From Paragonimus skrjabini miyazakii (Eukaryota; Platyhelminthes; Trematoda; Plagiorchiida; Troglotrematidae): a stretch of 64,000 nucleotides of DNA. This document shows, piece by piece, positions 1 to 11,827 of the stretch. The number at the start of each line of letters is the position of its first letter. Position 1 is the stretch's first letter. Where the stretch lies: contig JTDE01000236.1 in NCBI GenBank assembly GCA_014338405.1, forward strand, positions 126,792 to 190,791, written 5' to 3'. Below the pieces are notes generated by a model, which saw nothing but the letters and a program-made list of their open reading frames with translations, searched no databases and was not told the DNA's origin. Made by a program: the position numbers and the translations under genes.

Positions 1-1649
1 TCCCAATATGGTTCCTGTTTGACTGCATCGTTCAGGCGGTAATCAGAGGCTGACTTGCTTTCACTCGTTTTCCACAACATTGGTGTAGTGGTTACAATGA
101 AATGTACAATGTCCATACAGTTGATTGCGAAAATCTGAAAAGTCTAATTGCATTCGGATATTTCAGCACGAAACCGGAAAGACCGTTGTTGACTTATTAG
201 TATTTACTGTTAAATTATTTAAATTATCATCATTAACTAATTTTTGTACGTAGGTGTCATGTGTTCACTATTGCTTTAAGGTAAAAATTTGTCAAAGCAA
301 GTAATATATGAAAATAAGTGGTGGATTAAGGCTTTCTAAACGGTTTGGCAGTAACTGAGAAAACAATTATTTGAAAGTGATTAATGCTGCAACGAACGTA
401 TCGATAAATATAGTTTTTGTGATCCGTGATGAATGTCAATCAGTCATCCAACCGGATTCTTATTCGTCCCCACATGTGACCTTCAGTTGTCCACCCGATT
501 GAACATAATCCCATCGAACCTGACATACACTGGACCAACTAGCGATCGACGGGAATGTGAAAAGCATGTTGATGATTCACTATTGGGCGCCAAATAGTAC
601 CATTGTATCATAATGCAATGGATTACTACATAGTGCGCTTCAGGACAATGTTTGGGTGGAATTAGCATTCCCACAACACATGATGATGGCATTCCAGTCA
701 TTGTGCGAGTTGTTGGTAGATAAACTGAGAGAGATGAGTTGCTCCTTCGTGATCACCCTGCCAGTCACTGGAGCTAAATGGACCTACTACAAGAACATTC
801 ACGCCAAGTGCGGAAATGCTAACATTTTCGAAGTCGGATGAGCGAATGGAAGCAATAGGTAGGGATGAGTGTTAAATATTGATTGAATATTTATCAAAGA
901 TCACGTGAGAAATGCTCACAGAAAAGAGTGAAGTAATATAAGGTTATGCCTTTCGTTTTGTGCGTTTGTTGACTCAGCTGGTGTTCGCCTGAAAAAGTGA
1001 ATCAGTTTTGAGCGAAGGAAGTGCAGCTTACATGAAATGTGCCTGCCGAATACGAGCGAGTTGAGTGAAGCAAACCACACAGTCCATTTCCATTTGGTCA
1101 AGAATTTAAAAATGCTTTCCTGACGATGGCTATAACTCCGGTCCTCGTCCATGTGAAGTGAGCGGCCGTTTACCACATTTCATCAACGTTGCACCAAACG
1201 CAATCAAATCAAAATAGATAAAATTTCTGCTACGATCGCTGATGAGGGAAACCAAGCAATAAGTTAAATTCTTGCTGCAAAATTAAACTGAAGTCGGTGT
1301 AAGACCGGCCTGCAGCGCCGACTTAATAGGTGGAATAAACAGTTGGAGCAAAAGTCTGGCTGGCAAAAACTGGGCCGTATAGACGACAGGACTCGGATGG
1401 TCAGTTATTGTGTCCCAGACGGCCCTCATTGGGAAGCAGAATTGGCCCTGAAGCGTAAGTCATTGAAATATCCCTGGGCTGCTGGGCCAAATCTTCTCTT
1501 TACTTCTGTTTTCAAGATTGATAGAGACAGACTGACCTCAAAACTGGCAAAACTCAGTTGAACAGACGGATGCTTAGGCCCTGTACTAAGGATGCCGGCT
1601 AGTAGTCTGCTACACCAAGAATTCTTTAACTACGCTACGGCCTACTGCT
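1..1649. other. stretch with no recognised gene
   Basis: I see no recognisable gene or repeat family here. A 72-codon open frame at 1343-1561 (plus) has an unremarkable composition and no motif I know. The region ends where a B-element begins. Confidence 0.5.
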
Positions 1650-2111
1650 TTAAGGTACCAGGTGGATAGATGATGACCTGGTGTAGAGAAATGAAATCGT
1701 TCACGAAGGGGTTTGTAAGTGTAGATCGGGTTCGTCTCCCAGGTTGGGGACCTCGCGACTCACAGAGTCCTGTAACCATAGACGTTAGATGAGGTGGTGG
1801 CTAATCTAGTTTAGTAGCGTGAATGTTGTTGTTGTTTGTCCGACTTGTCTATGAAATGACTGCGTTTAATAACGCGGGGCAAATAAAGCTGTCTTGCTGC
1901 TGACGCCTCACATTCACCTATAGCTCGGTTGTTTGTTTGCAAGTTGTAAAAACTCGATGCTGAATGTTTGAATATAGACGTAGCTATTTTACTAGTTGGG
2001 TCCCTTCCTCTTGCCTTCTCTTTTTCTCCCTCTTTCTTTATAGGGTTTGCTTTTTCTTCGAGGTTGTGCGTCAGTTAAGCATTAGTGAGAACCATTGATA
2101 TATTGCCATCC

Positions 2112-2148
<37 letters not shown>
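1650..2148 (+). repeat. B-element (SINE-like, TGA-tailed), copy 1
   Basis: This copy aligns by eye along its length with minus-strand copies at 10187-10690 and 35818-36235 and with a 5'-truncated copy at 31670-31886. Shared blocks in order are: a GATGACCTGG block; a box-B-like GGTTCGTCTCC near 1729-1739; the small hairpin GACTC-ACA-GAGTC; GTGAATGTTGTTGTTGTTTG; GAATNTAGACGTAGC; a pyrimidine-rich run; TTTGCTTTTTCTTC; and a TGA-repeat end. There is no coding capacity. The box-B-like word suggests a tRNA-derived promoter, but I could not place a good box A, so SINE is an inference. The TGA tail matches the tail of the local LINE, the likely mobilising partner. Confidence 0.7.
2112..2148 (+). repeat. 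(ATG/TGA)n microsatellite tail
   Basis: About twelve uninterrupted trinucleotide units sit at the 3' end of the B-element. The unit and position match the tail of the LINE 3' end at 17110-17142. Confidence 0.9.
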
Positions 2149-2973
2149 CGGATCTTGAGGCACCGACAATCTAATAAGCAGCCGACAGTCGTGGTTCTTT
2201 TAGATCTAAAATCAAACTTCGGCTAGGTTGGTCTGAACGTTCTCCGGAACTGACCTCTTTAAAAAGCAATTCTAGAGTGACACCCAAATCTTGTATTACC
2301 ACTGTGTGCTTCTTGCTGGAGTAAGGAGGTTAGTGTATGTATGTCTGATTTTGGTGTCTGTGTGCTCTAATGGTGTTCGCCAGGGGCGTCCGAACTATCA
2401 CCTTCTGTTCATTGTTGTCATGAGAGACATGCTGGAAGGTAAACCTGAGAAACCCAACGGGTTCAACAGCTGGTTTCATCCCGACAGTTGATCAACCAAC
2501 ACGGAGTGTGTGCCGAAAGTAAACAGATCATGCTGAAAAGTTGGATGACAGGGCAGATTTATATGTATACTTTTCAGACTCTGAAAATGCAAGCCGCTAC
2601 TTCAGTACAAAGCGTCCACACTATTACGCTGTCAATTACAGACAGCCTGCTTGAGACTGGGGACCGTTCTCTATAACTGGGTAAACCTAGCTGGTAATAT
2701 TGCCCATGCAACATCAGTGAAAATGGAGAAGGCGAGAGTTCCCGTTCTCAACTTGTGTCATCTGTGGCATTGAAGATTCGTCCAGTTGTCACTGAAAGAG
2801 GGTGTATAAATGGCTTGTGTGCACTTTGGTCTTCCCTGTGGCTGGAAAATGTGCATTGTTTTCGACAAAGATATCAGGAGACCTGCTGTGTTTCACTGCC
2901 GTTGTCTCCACCAGTCTGCCCAGTTCCGGTGACATAAGAACATGGACGGGGCGAACGTTTATCAGAGCGTACT

Positions 2974-3120
2974 TTGGAAACTTGGAAGAGAAGATCAAAT
3001 GGTCAAACAATTAAATTTAACCGAGTACACTGGCTGAGAAAAGTACTCCACAAGCCAGCTGAAGGTTTGTCGCATCGAACATTATTTGCTGAGCCCATCG
3101 ATATTTGGATCGAATCCGCA
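2974..3120 (+). pseudogene. LINE C-terminal region, decayed fragment
   Basis: The frame reads RVHWLRKVLHKPAEGLSHRT followed by LFAEP. This follows the conserved pattern downstream of reverse transcriptase in RTE-like LINEs, which is RlrWLGHVLRMPadRLpyRaLF. Tryptophan, leucine, the VL..PA..L..R.LF spacing and the basic residues are kept, but the GH pair is lost. No intact reverse transcriptase frame lies upstream and the frame stops shortly after. The 104-codon minus-strand frame over the same bases is its shadow. It is a dead relic with no host function implied. Confidence 0.5.
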
Positions 3121-5231
3121 GTATCCATACGGCAACGCAAAGACCATGATTTTTCATTCGAGTAAAGTGGATTGGTATCACCCATCAGGTTAAGAACTTT
3201 GTGATCACTTAAACTGTTGACTGGAAACTGTGCAAGATGGCAGCCTACTGTCATCAGTGTCACACTTGCAACTGCAACGGTGTGGTTCATACAATAAATC
3301 CGGTTATACATTTGCATATCTTTTTTCGAAAAGTTTTGTGTGACGTCTCTTATAACTGTTGTAATAAACAGTGAATCAAGCCATAGTATATTCTGGTCAC
3401 TTTCATGGTGGTTAGTTGCGAAAAAGTAAAGACATTTAAGATTGATTGTAACATCTTGAACGTAGATTTATCAGATGGACTTTCCAGAAGAATAACTTCT
3501 ACGTCTATCCATATGTTTGGTAGCACTTGACATTATCTTAATGAAACTTTCTGTCAAGTTGCAGCCGCTGAACAGAGTATGTTTTATTTTGAAAGAAAGT
3601 CAAAACGTGCGGTCTGTTCACATAAGTCCGACTGTTATGCCTAGAAATCGTTGACTTTCTATGAACTTAATTGACCGCCGCGGGCAAGTTTGTGCATCTG
3701 CTCCTGTATGTTGAAAGTTAGGACGATGCACACAAACAATTTTGCCCAGTCTGGTTTGCCTCATGAATAGCTCAAAAAAATGTGCACAGAGTAGGAGTTA
3801 CAGTTGGTCAACTGTATGTCCGTTTTATACCGAGTAAGTCCAAGGTGTTTTTACAATATTGTCAAGAGCTCTATTGTGTGTCTACTATTGATATTAAGGT
3901 GATGAGGATATTTAGTGAGTTAATTCAACGTTTGTGGTGTATCAGTGATGAGGATTGTCTACAATTAGGAGAGATTGCATGACCATACTGTGGATACCGT
4001 TTGTTAGGTTATGTCACGTGTAGCAGTGACGTGATAGAAGCCTTCCGGTGAGTGGTGAGTACATAATACAGCGGGATGAGAAAGTAACTTACGGACTACG
4101 AGGCGATCAACTAGCTTAGATAATTTTTTAAAATACCTGACTTCGGCTGTCAGTGTGATTAGTACACTAGCGAAGTGCAGGCAGAACACTACATTACCGA
4201 AGACAAATTTCTCCCGAGCAGAATCACCCACCTACTCAGTGTGCTGGTCTACTTCGCTGATTTGGACGTGTCATACGTTTGTCAACCGAGCATTCGTCAC
4301 ATCGAGCTGTCTTTGCGTACAGAAGAATTGATCTGCGGGTAAATATGCTAAGGCTGTAGCGTGAAAGACTCGACACCCCCGGGGCGTTTCAGGTCTCCAG
4401 CCTCTTCCGAAAGTACAATAATCTCTTTAATGGCACAAGTGCTAAGTGCGATGATAAGGACGAACTTCATGGCGTCCGTGTTATGGCTAGCTATACACTC
4501 TTCCCGAAATTAGTTTTGCTTCACGGATTGACTGTTCCAACATCTCTAATGCTCGGGCACTTTGATTATGTGTTTGCACAATCTGTTTATAATTGGTCGA
4601 TTGTGAATCAAATTAGCATTTGAAAAACAACGTGAACAAAGAAATCAATGAATTATAATAACCACGCCGTCCAAGACAATTAATTTGTGACGCAACTTGG
4701 TAATATTTTTCATATATATAAAGTTTCACTTAGATTAATTACCATATGACTAATGTAGCACGTTTTAATTTTGATGAATTTAGTTGATAGCTTCAAGCAT
4801 GTAAAAAAGGTGAAACGTGGCTGATTTTGTAGACAAGTTCACATATTTAATTCAAACATCTTTGAAGGTTCCTATTCTCTTTGCACTGTGTTTATACGTA
4901 GTGGCAGCAACCAGTATCGCTATTTGTTGTTGGGAATATCGTCAAGAAAAAATTGGTTTCGTCAACTATATATGTTTTGAAGTTCGCCTTGTCAATCGCT
5001 GGGAATAACGTTTGCAAATATCTGACCTGAACGGTGGGAAGTAAAACAGAATCGCCTGTTGTTTGTCCTCAAATTGACCTCAAAAACATCATTGACTGCA
5101 AAAACTGAATTCCTTGCACTCGATGCTCTACAACCTTAAAAAACTAGACCTAAACCATCCTAGAAAGACCATGGCGATAGCACACTTCCATTTAGACATT
5201 TTTCACAGAGAATTTGCAGTCAAACACTTAC
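3121..5231. other. stretch with no recognised gene
   Basis: Several short open frames of 60-75 codons occur with no motif I can name. No tRNA, LINE or PLE signature was seen. On the minus strand this lies 3' of the LIM gene and would include any further 3' UTR exons. Confidence 0.4.
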
Positions 5232-5232
5232 C
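5226..5232 (-). other. candidate 5' splice site in the 3' UTR of the LIM gene
   Basis: Reading the minus strand, ATG|GTAAGT lies 28 bases after the TAG stop of the LIM exon. It is a strong donor match. Being within about 50 nt of the stop, it would not be expected to trigger nonsense-mediated decay. The acceptor was not identified. Confidence 0.35.
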
Positions 5233-5259
5233 ATCTTCAGTGTATAAGAAGGATTTGAT

Positions 5260-5418
5260 CTAGACGTGTTCTGGACAGTAGTATTTGTTCTCTTTGATGC
5301 AAAATTGCTTGCCAGCCAAACTTTGGTGACACGAAGCACACGTGAAGCAGCCCTTGTGATAAGCGTTTTCATTGTATGTCATATATTGCTCCGAAGGATC
5401 GATAATTTGTTTGCAGGT
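5260..5418 (-). CDS. two-LIM-domain protein, exon 2 (second LIM domain and stop)
   Basis: This is the terminal coding exon of a small LIM protein. LIM domains bind two zinc ions and mediate protein-protein contacts at the cytoskeleton or in nuclear complexes. The exon opens directly after a good acceptor (pyrimidine-rich tract ending CTTCAG) with Thr-Cys, and holds 52 codons and a TAG stop. Joined in phase 0 to the exon ending at 15296, it completes the second LIM domain: Cys65, Cys68, His87, Cys90, Cys93, Cys96, Cys114 and His117 (joined numbering), with only Cys65 coming from exon 1. The ORF could be read upstream to 5463, but those codons are intron, because they lack the first zinc cysteine. 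A GTAAGT donor lies 28 bases past the stop, suggesting an intron in the 3' UTR. It resembles FHL, PINCH or zyxin-type LIMs, but I cannot assign an orthologue. Confidence 0.85.
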   Translation of the reverse strand, partial: TCKQIIDPSEQYMTYNENAYHKGCFTCASCHQSLAGKQFCIKENKYYCPEHV

Positions 5419-5540
5419 CTGAAGTAAATAGAAGAAAAAGCGATACGAGTAACTGTTCATCAACTCACTAAATAAACCTACCGCTTAGCCTTTACAATAG
5501 TTCATCCACAATGTGTAATTATGAATGCATTCCTAATTTA

Positions 5541-5597
5541 GCTACAAGTCTTGTAGTAAACCACACATCTCTCATGTATCTCGTCGATTAGTAATGA
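5541..5597 (+). repeat. 57-bp direct repeat, left copy
   Basis: It matches 6078-6134 at 52 of 57 positions by eye, starting GCTACAAGTC and ending CGATTAGTAATGA. The pair brackets about 480 bp of unassigned sequence. Confidence 0.75.
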
Positions 5598-6077
5598 GTA
5601 GATATCCAGACGATCTACAGTGTGATACCAGATAGGACACAGATTGTTAAGGCGTCCATTCTGTTACCATCCCAAACCACCTCTATTCTCAGAAAGAAAG
5701 AAAACGATAGACTCAGTCCCAATCAGCGGAACTGTGCAGAGCGGACGAGACGTTTTATGCCGCTATGCTCATTAGTGATCCTAACTCTTTTTTCCAATAA
5801 CTGCTCTCTTCGATGTCTTGGGAAGGCCTGGTAATTATGTGCCATATAAATACTTTGTAGTTGTCGCCTTTGTCGCTCAAGTGTTGAGGTGGAACAAAGA
5901 AATTTCCTTCGTACGCGAATTTTGGCTTGTCTTGGGAACCAAATCGCGGGACAGTTGCGGCATTTTCGGGACCGACATTTCCGAGTTAATTAGTACCGGG
6001 ACGAAAATCCGATTTGTATCAAGCACACCACTATATCGAGAACGAACCAGCATATCGTTTTGGAGGGTTTACAACAA

Positions 6078-6134
6078 GCTACAAGTCATGTAGTGAACCA
6101 TACATCCTTCATGTATCTCGTCGATTAGTAATGA
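6078..6134 (+). repeat. 57-bp direct repeat, right copy
   Basis: Partner of 5541-5597, same orientation. The intervening 480 bp has no recognisable element, so this may be a long target duplication or a local duplication. Confidence 0.75.
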
Positions 6135-8454
6135 CACGCTTTGCTATCAGTTTGTCTGAAGTAAAGTATGTAGGGTATGAATTAAAAACGATAGCTAAAA
6201 CTGTTTTGGTCTGAATGAAATTCTAGAAGTCATTAAGCTAGGAAGCAGCGCAGCAGTCATTCAGTCGTTCAGCCTACAGACAAATAGAAACAGACTGATC
6301 GATCACATAAAGCTAACGGTTTCCTAAATAATAGAAAGGTAAGGAAAAGGAAGAAGATATATCTTCTACTTACAATCCTTCCGATTGTATGTTCTAACAA
6401 TCACAGTCAATGCGCCAGGTTCTTAAAATTATTCTGCAACTACCAGCAATAAAACAATTGTGAGGTGAATGTTAACTCTCGTCAACTAAGCATGCCCTCC
6501 ACGAATTTAATTGTTTCGTTTTAATAATCATCTTTAGTTCGCATGTAGATCAATATGAAACAAAAGACATCTGTGTCACTGTAAAATGCTGTAATGTTTT
6601 TTTTGTGAGATCGAGTAGATCGAACGATTAACAGTCCAAAAGACGAAAATTAGTTAAAGTTTTCAGCATCTGACACTGAGTGATGACTGATTTTTAAAGA
6701 AATAGGAAATGTATTACAAATATACATCTGTCTGCCAGCCGAAATTATTTTAAAGTGCAAAAAGTCAGCTGATTTTTGTCACAAAACCCTTACCTGTCCA
6801 TCTGGTATATATTGCAGCAAAAATAACTGTGAACAGTATAAATTCTGGTTGTCGTTGCTCACAAATGATAAGACAACCTCAGTCTCTAACTTGTTATTTT
6901 TCTTCAGTTACGACTAATATTTTACAAAGGTTTCTTGAACACGTTCATACGAGACCAGTCTGGTGTCTGCATGCAATTCTTGACTGTCGGCTAATAGTCG
7001 TCACGTAGAAAAACATGTTAGTTTGTTTTATGTGGTATTCTTCTCAAAAAGAAATACATTCCTAAGAGACAAGTCGATCACGTGGTGGAGCTGTCTCTTT
7101 GTTCGGACGGAGGACGTTTTAATCCCATTCCGAATGATATGCATGCTGCACAGTGAGTAAAGAAGTACTATTTTATCAGAACTGTCAAAGCAAACATGAC
7201 TTCATGTGCAATACCAGGATATCAGTTAGACTGTTTTTGGCAGTCCAACATATTGTAGACTCCTGAAAGTAGACTTGTTATCACGTGACTCCAGCTTAAA
7301 GTATGTTGTAATAACTACGCAATTATCACATAGGGCGGAATGCTCACACACTAGAGTAAATTGTCATAATGTACGTATTGTTACGTACAAATACGGACAA
7401 ATAGACAAATGTTATTATGACGTGAGGCGTTTACTGCCGGGCAACATTATAAATACGTTATCGTTATGGTTTTGACAAGAACTAAATAGTAACTATCTAA
7501 ACCCAAAACATATGGATCAAGCGAACAAAATTTTGATCCCAGACTCATCTGAGCTCAGGATCAAAATAAAATGTATAAGAACGGAAGAAATTATATTTTA
7601 GGAAAGTCATCAAATTAGTTTTTCTTTTAAGAAGCTCCAGTACATTGGTTTGGTTTGGTCTATCCTTTGCTACATTCAACGTAACCACCTTCCATTTATA
7701 GAGCAGTTTTAGAAATCGAGTAAGTGGTTGTGGGTGTCCAGGTTTCACAGTGTGATTCCCTATGTTGTGTTATTTTTGCAACAAGCTTTGATTAACGTGC
7801 GACATTGATATGTTACTGTGACAGCCTGAAGAGCGTTGTTTTGGGATGGTTCATGGAACACGTTACTGTTAAACAGACCATACATTAAGCTCCTTAGTTG
7901 GTGATAGATTGGCGGCCAGCTTGCCAGAGGGATAGTTGAACACCTCAAGGATAGACTTTGTAGTTTCATGAACCACCTTTGAATTATTGCGCACGCACGC
8001 TTGGTTGGATCCAAAGTAGCCGTCTTATGGTCTCTTCTTAAGGATGTTGGGATCATGTGAAGCTCTTGGAGTGTTCCCCACTTGACACCGGCGGGTTCAC
8101 TTCCTTAAAGCTTGCCTTGTACTAAAGGTTTGGTACCCTATAAAGTATTCCATAGAGGACAGCGTTTCTTTCAAGCCCCTCTTCTGAGAGGAATATTCTA
8201 CCTCCAGCAAAGAAAAGTTATCAGTTAGAAAAACCGCCTCCTATATATTGCGTACAGTCCTTGCGAAAAATGAAGACCTTTTCAAAAGTTGGTCTAGCTG
8301 TGGAAAATTCTGTGGCCAAAATTAGTCAGTTTGTAAGAGAATGCACCTCTTTCATTTTGATTGCTTAAGATAGTTGGGAACTAGTAACCGGAAACGTAGT
8401 TAACTTGAAGTTGGAAATCACATAGTTATTCATACTTTTCATATTTAAATCGAA

Positions 8455-8620
8455 GTTCAATCCAGTCCTTTTTGGAAAGGGACATGCGTTTAGCTCTCGT
8501 TAGAGCTCGTCACCAGTGTATATTCTTGACACTGTCGGGATTTAAACCCCCGCCACGTTTTCATGAGACAGCCATGCTAAACCTTGCGCGATTAATCTCA
8601 CGTAAAGTCCAATCTAATTA
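8455..8620 (-). repeat. decayed HH-SINE copy
   Basis: Read on the minus strand it has the same order as the 56018-56300 element: a CTCATGA block, a box-B-like GGTTTAAATCC, a CAGTG link, then a hammerhead-like fold and a CCTTTCC block. It is clearly diverged and lies inside the LIM intron in the same orientation as the gene. Confidence 0.6.
8479..8519 (-). ncRNA. degenerate hammerhead ribozyme
   Basis: Minus strand: a GTGACGA core (canonical CTGACGA with the first base changed); a perfect 5-bp stem II GCTCT/AGAGC with loop AACG; then TAAA in place of GAAA. Two core positions that the fold needs are changed and stem I no longer pairs well, so activity is unlikely. The intact stem II in a drifted copy shows common descent with the intact ribozymes. 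Confidence 0.5.
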
Positions 8621-9312
8621 AGCAGAGGTACTCTTTTCGCTTATGGTAACAATATGCATTACTGACGGGTTTTGATAGTAGTGAAAATTGAGTCTACTGA
8701 TTCTTTTCGATATTGCCTCTATGGAAGGACTTTTTAGAGTATTGGGTTAATTTATCACACTGTAAAACTGGCTGACTTTTTTTTGAAGAATACAAACATT
8801 CAGATGTGTAATGAACTAGAAGCAAACTTTTCACTCACAACCGAGTTCTTTATTCATAGTTATATTTTATTAAAGGTTTTGTCGACAGGAAGTCTGCTGG
8901 GTCATAGTTTGGCCGGGTTACATTCGTCCTTACCACCATGCAGTTCACAAACTTTGTTTAAATCCATTCCACTATACACACTTGGACTGTCACTATATAC
9001 CACATCAGTGTAGTCAGTAAGTCGTCTCCTTGAATCTTAGGGGCTCCGTAAATAAGACTGCTGCAAACACAGTCTAACTCGATGACTTTTTACCTTAGCT
9101 GTTTAGGATGAAGGGTATAAATGGTCCTCAGGTTTTCACATATTGTCGTCCGTTTTTAATCGTGCTCACAAAAAATGACATTAACTGTTGATCAGCCATG
9201 AAATTATAAGATGAATCATTAGTAGCCATAAAGAGGCGAGTCCATTTACTCAGTGACTATGGTCGCACAGACTTACTTAGTTAAGTCATTTGGATGGATA
9301 CCGGTTAGTAGC

Positions 9313-9474
9313 CTGAAACCAAGAGTGCTCTTTCAAGGCACTGAAGCCAACCGACGTAAAGGGCGCTGTAGACAAACAGTGACTTCGTGTAGAATGATAA
9401 AGGCTGTAAACTACACTCGGAATTCGAACTGGGACTGCTTCGACCAATCTGCAGCCCGTGGCTATAGATGTTAG
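9313..9474 (+). pseudogene. LINE C-terminal fragment
   Basis: The frame contains LKPRVLFQGTEANRRKGRCR followed by QTVTSCRMIKAV. This follows the LINE C-terminal pattern LPYRALF...gWRKrrGGQtmTW.rgmK: the R.LF, RRKGR, Q..T and R..K positions line up. It is the segment just after the one preserved at 2974-3120. No flanking reverse transcriptase is readable and it is short, so the assignment is moderate. Confidence 0.4.
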
Positions 9475-10186
9475 AACAGGTGATAGTTAATCGTGTCCAG
9501 TGATGCAAATATAGTTGCTGTAGGACCGTATAGTATGTTTAATGGGAGTAATTATTTATGCGTTGTAGTGAATCTGGTACGGGAATCAGTCATACATACG
9601 GTGGCATCAACTAATGATAAAGATGACAATGATTATGATGATTATGTTAACGTTGATGTTAAACTCAGTAGTACCTGCATGACATCCAATAAGAACCCTT
9701 GCTTTAGGTAGGCAACCGAAAAAGAGATCATCCTCATACATAATTTAGGGAAATACTTGGTGCGCAAATACTTGAATGATCCGGTTTGGAGGTAGTATAT
9801 GTCGCAACAGTTTGTGAATTGCAAATGCGTCAAACCGTGAGTAATAAGAATGCGGACCGTATGTAGTCTCAGGTTAAAGATCAAAACTGCAGAATTGTCA
9901 CCACTGTTTGTTGATCACACAAGCTATCATCCGGTGGATTGAGAATGCACAACCATTATGCGGATCCAGGTTTTAGTAGATTTCCTTGTAGCTATTTGAT
10001 AAGTAAACCATACGTAACTTTCAGCCGGTACACCGGATACACTATCCTATAAACGTTCTTCGTTAAGTTGAGATGGACACTACTGACGATTTGCCAAAAG
10101 GTCTGCTCATTTAGCTTGAGCATCAACTGAGTCTGATTGGACCTCTGTCATTTAGATAGACTTTCCAGCCAGTCTGCTTTTGAAAT

Positions 10187-10690
10187 GATCTTCATCATCA
10201 TAGACAGCAATACATCAGTGGTTCAAAATGATGCTCAACTGCCACACAATCACGAAGAAGAAGAAAAAGCAAACCCTGTATAGGAAAAGAGGAGAAAAAA
10301 GGTGGGAGGGGAGGGGACGTAAGCACTAAAAATAGCTACGTCTACATTCAAACATACAACATCAAGGCGCCTACATCTTACAAACAAATAACCGAGCTGT
10401 AAGTGAAAGTAAGGCGTCATCAGTAAGACAGCTTCCTTACAGCTTTCACTTCCCCGCGTCATTAAATGCACTCACTTCACAGACAACTCGGTCAAACAAC
10501 GACAACATTCATGCCACTGAACTCGGTTAGCCGCATCTCGCCTAATATCCCAAGCCATCGACTCTGTGAGTCGTGAGGGCTCCAGCCCGGGAGACGAACT
10601 CGACTTAACGTGACCAACCCCTTCGTGAACGACTTAATTTGTCAACGCCAGGTCATCACCTGTCCACCTCGCACCTTCCGCCAGTCGACC
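10187..10690 (-). repeat. B-element, copy 2
   Basis: The longest and best-preserved B-element. On the minus strand it runs from a GGTGCGAGGTGGACAGGTGA block through the GACTC-ACA-GAGTC hairpin to a short TGATGA tail at 10187-10203. An open frame of 73 codons on this strand is an accident of the repeat and has no conserved counterpart in the other copies. Confidence 0.75.
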
Positions 10691-11309
10691 GCAGCTTCGT
10701 GTAGATAATTTTTCTCGATGTAAAGGCTATGACCAGACATGAACTCTGTTGAACTTGAATGAACACATTGACCAAAATTTCTTCCAAAACCATAAAGTTT
10801 CTAAACACGTACTACCGACTGAGATCACGGACATGCAATGAGTTACGTTGTAAGTTTTCGGTCTTTGTTGAAATCACTGAACAAAATGACGAGAGTGTGA
10901 CAGCGGTTGACCTGTTTCGAGGATTATGCCTTCAGTCAATGCTCTGACACCAGAAGTGTTCAGGTGATTTAATAATGAGGATCTTCTGGTTGACTTGGAC
11001 GTTACTAGCATTGGTCAGCTCAAAAATGCTATTCGACAAATGTGAAGCAAAATATGCGATTAGGTGGACCGCCTTTAAGAATTGTTTACAAAATTTCCCC
11101 TTGTAATAAGTTGCAAACGAACATACGGAGTTATGCTATTCGGATAGCATACATCTTACAAACAAGAAATGAAGAGTAGTCCGCCCAAAGTATTCTTCTT
11201 AGTCCGGCAACAGTTGGCTGAGTTTTACTCTGAATTGTAGAGAATTAGTTACATCCATAGCTTATACAAATTCCTGCTTACAGTTTGTGCACTGGTTAAA
11301 GTTGAGACT

Positions 11310-11495
11310 AGGTCACAGTCAATGAGTCACCTGTATCCACACCATTTCTAATTCTTCCGCTTAGTCTTCTTTTATTAATTTTCAAACTCCTTGGTGGCGT
11401 TTTCTCCCACGATATTACACGTCACTGTTGAGGTGAGCGGCAGCCCGAGCCACAGTACCTTTTGGTCAGACTCATGGCTGCTTTGATGATGATAG
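11310..11495 (+). pseudogene. LINE 3' end (C-terminus, 3' UTR, TGA tail)
   Basis: This matches 16925-17142 almost base for base. The last codons read HSQ-stop-VTCIHTISNSSA-stop, where the intact sister has RSQWRTCIHTISSSST-stop. The 3' UTR contains the block CACGTCACTGTTGAGGT, then CCCGAGCCACAGTACC, then CTCATGGCTG. It ends in a short TGATGATGA tail. One Trp codon has become a stop, so it is dead. Confidence 0.7.
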
Positions 11496-11626
11496 TGAGG
11501 TTTATTTTACAAGTACTTCCCCAATAAGGCAACCCACAATGACAGCGTTAAATTGCTTAATAACGTCATTTGACTGCAGCCCAACAGTAGCGCTATTTCA
11601 GATGATTTTTTCGAATATTTCTTTTT

Positions 11627-11827
11627 TTGTGGCCAATGCCTCCTCTAAAAGATATCATTCTGATGAACTATACAGACGATGTCGTTCTCAGGATTCACCG
11701 GTCAGGAGTATGCTGTCTTTCATCCGAAACAGTAAGATGGCTAGTTGAGCAGATAATGCTTCCTAGTAATCGATATATGCAAAAAGTCCTCTGTTACTTG
11801 TCAGGTTCGAATTTATTAGTTGTTTAA
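11627..11827 (+). pseudogene. LINE reverse transcriptase fragment (YxDD region)
   Basis: LMNYTDDVVL matches the LINE catalytic block vdLEYADDIVL, with the DD pair kept and Ala replaced by Thr. About 30 residues on, MLPSNRYMQKVLCYLSGSNL parallels the usual FAPSKCKMLLQDW.GSNPNL. Both blocks are in one frame at about the right spacing. The N-terminal part is frameshifted. A chance match is possible but unlikely given two linked blocks. Confidence 0.45.
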
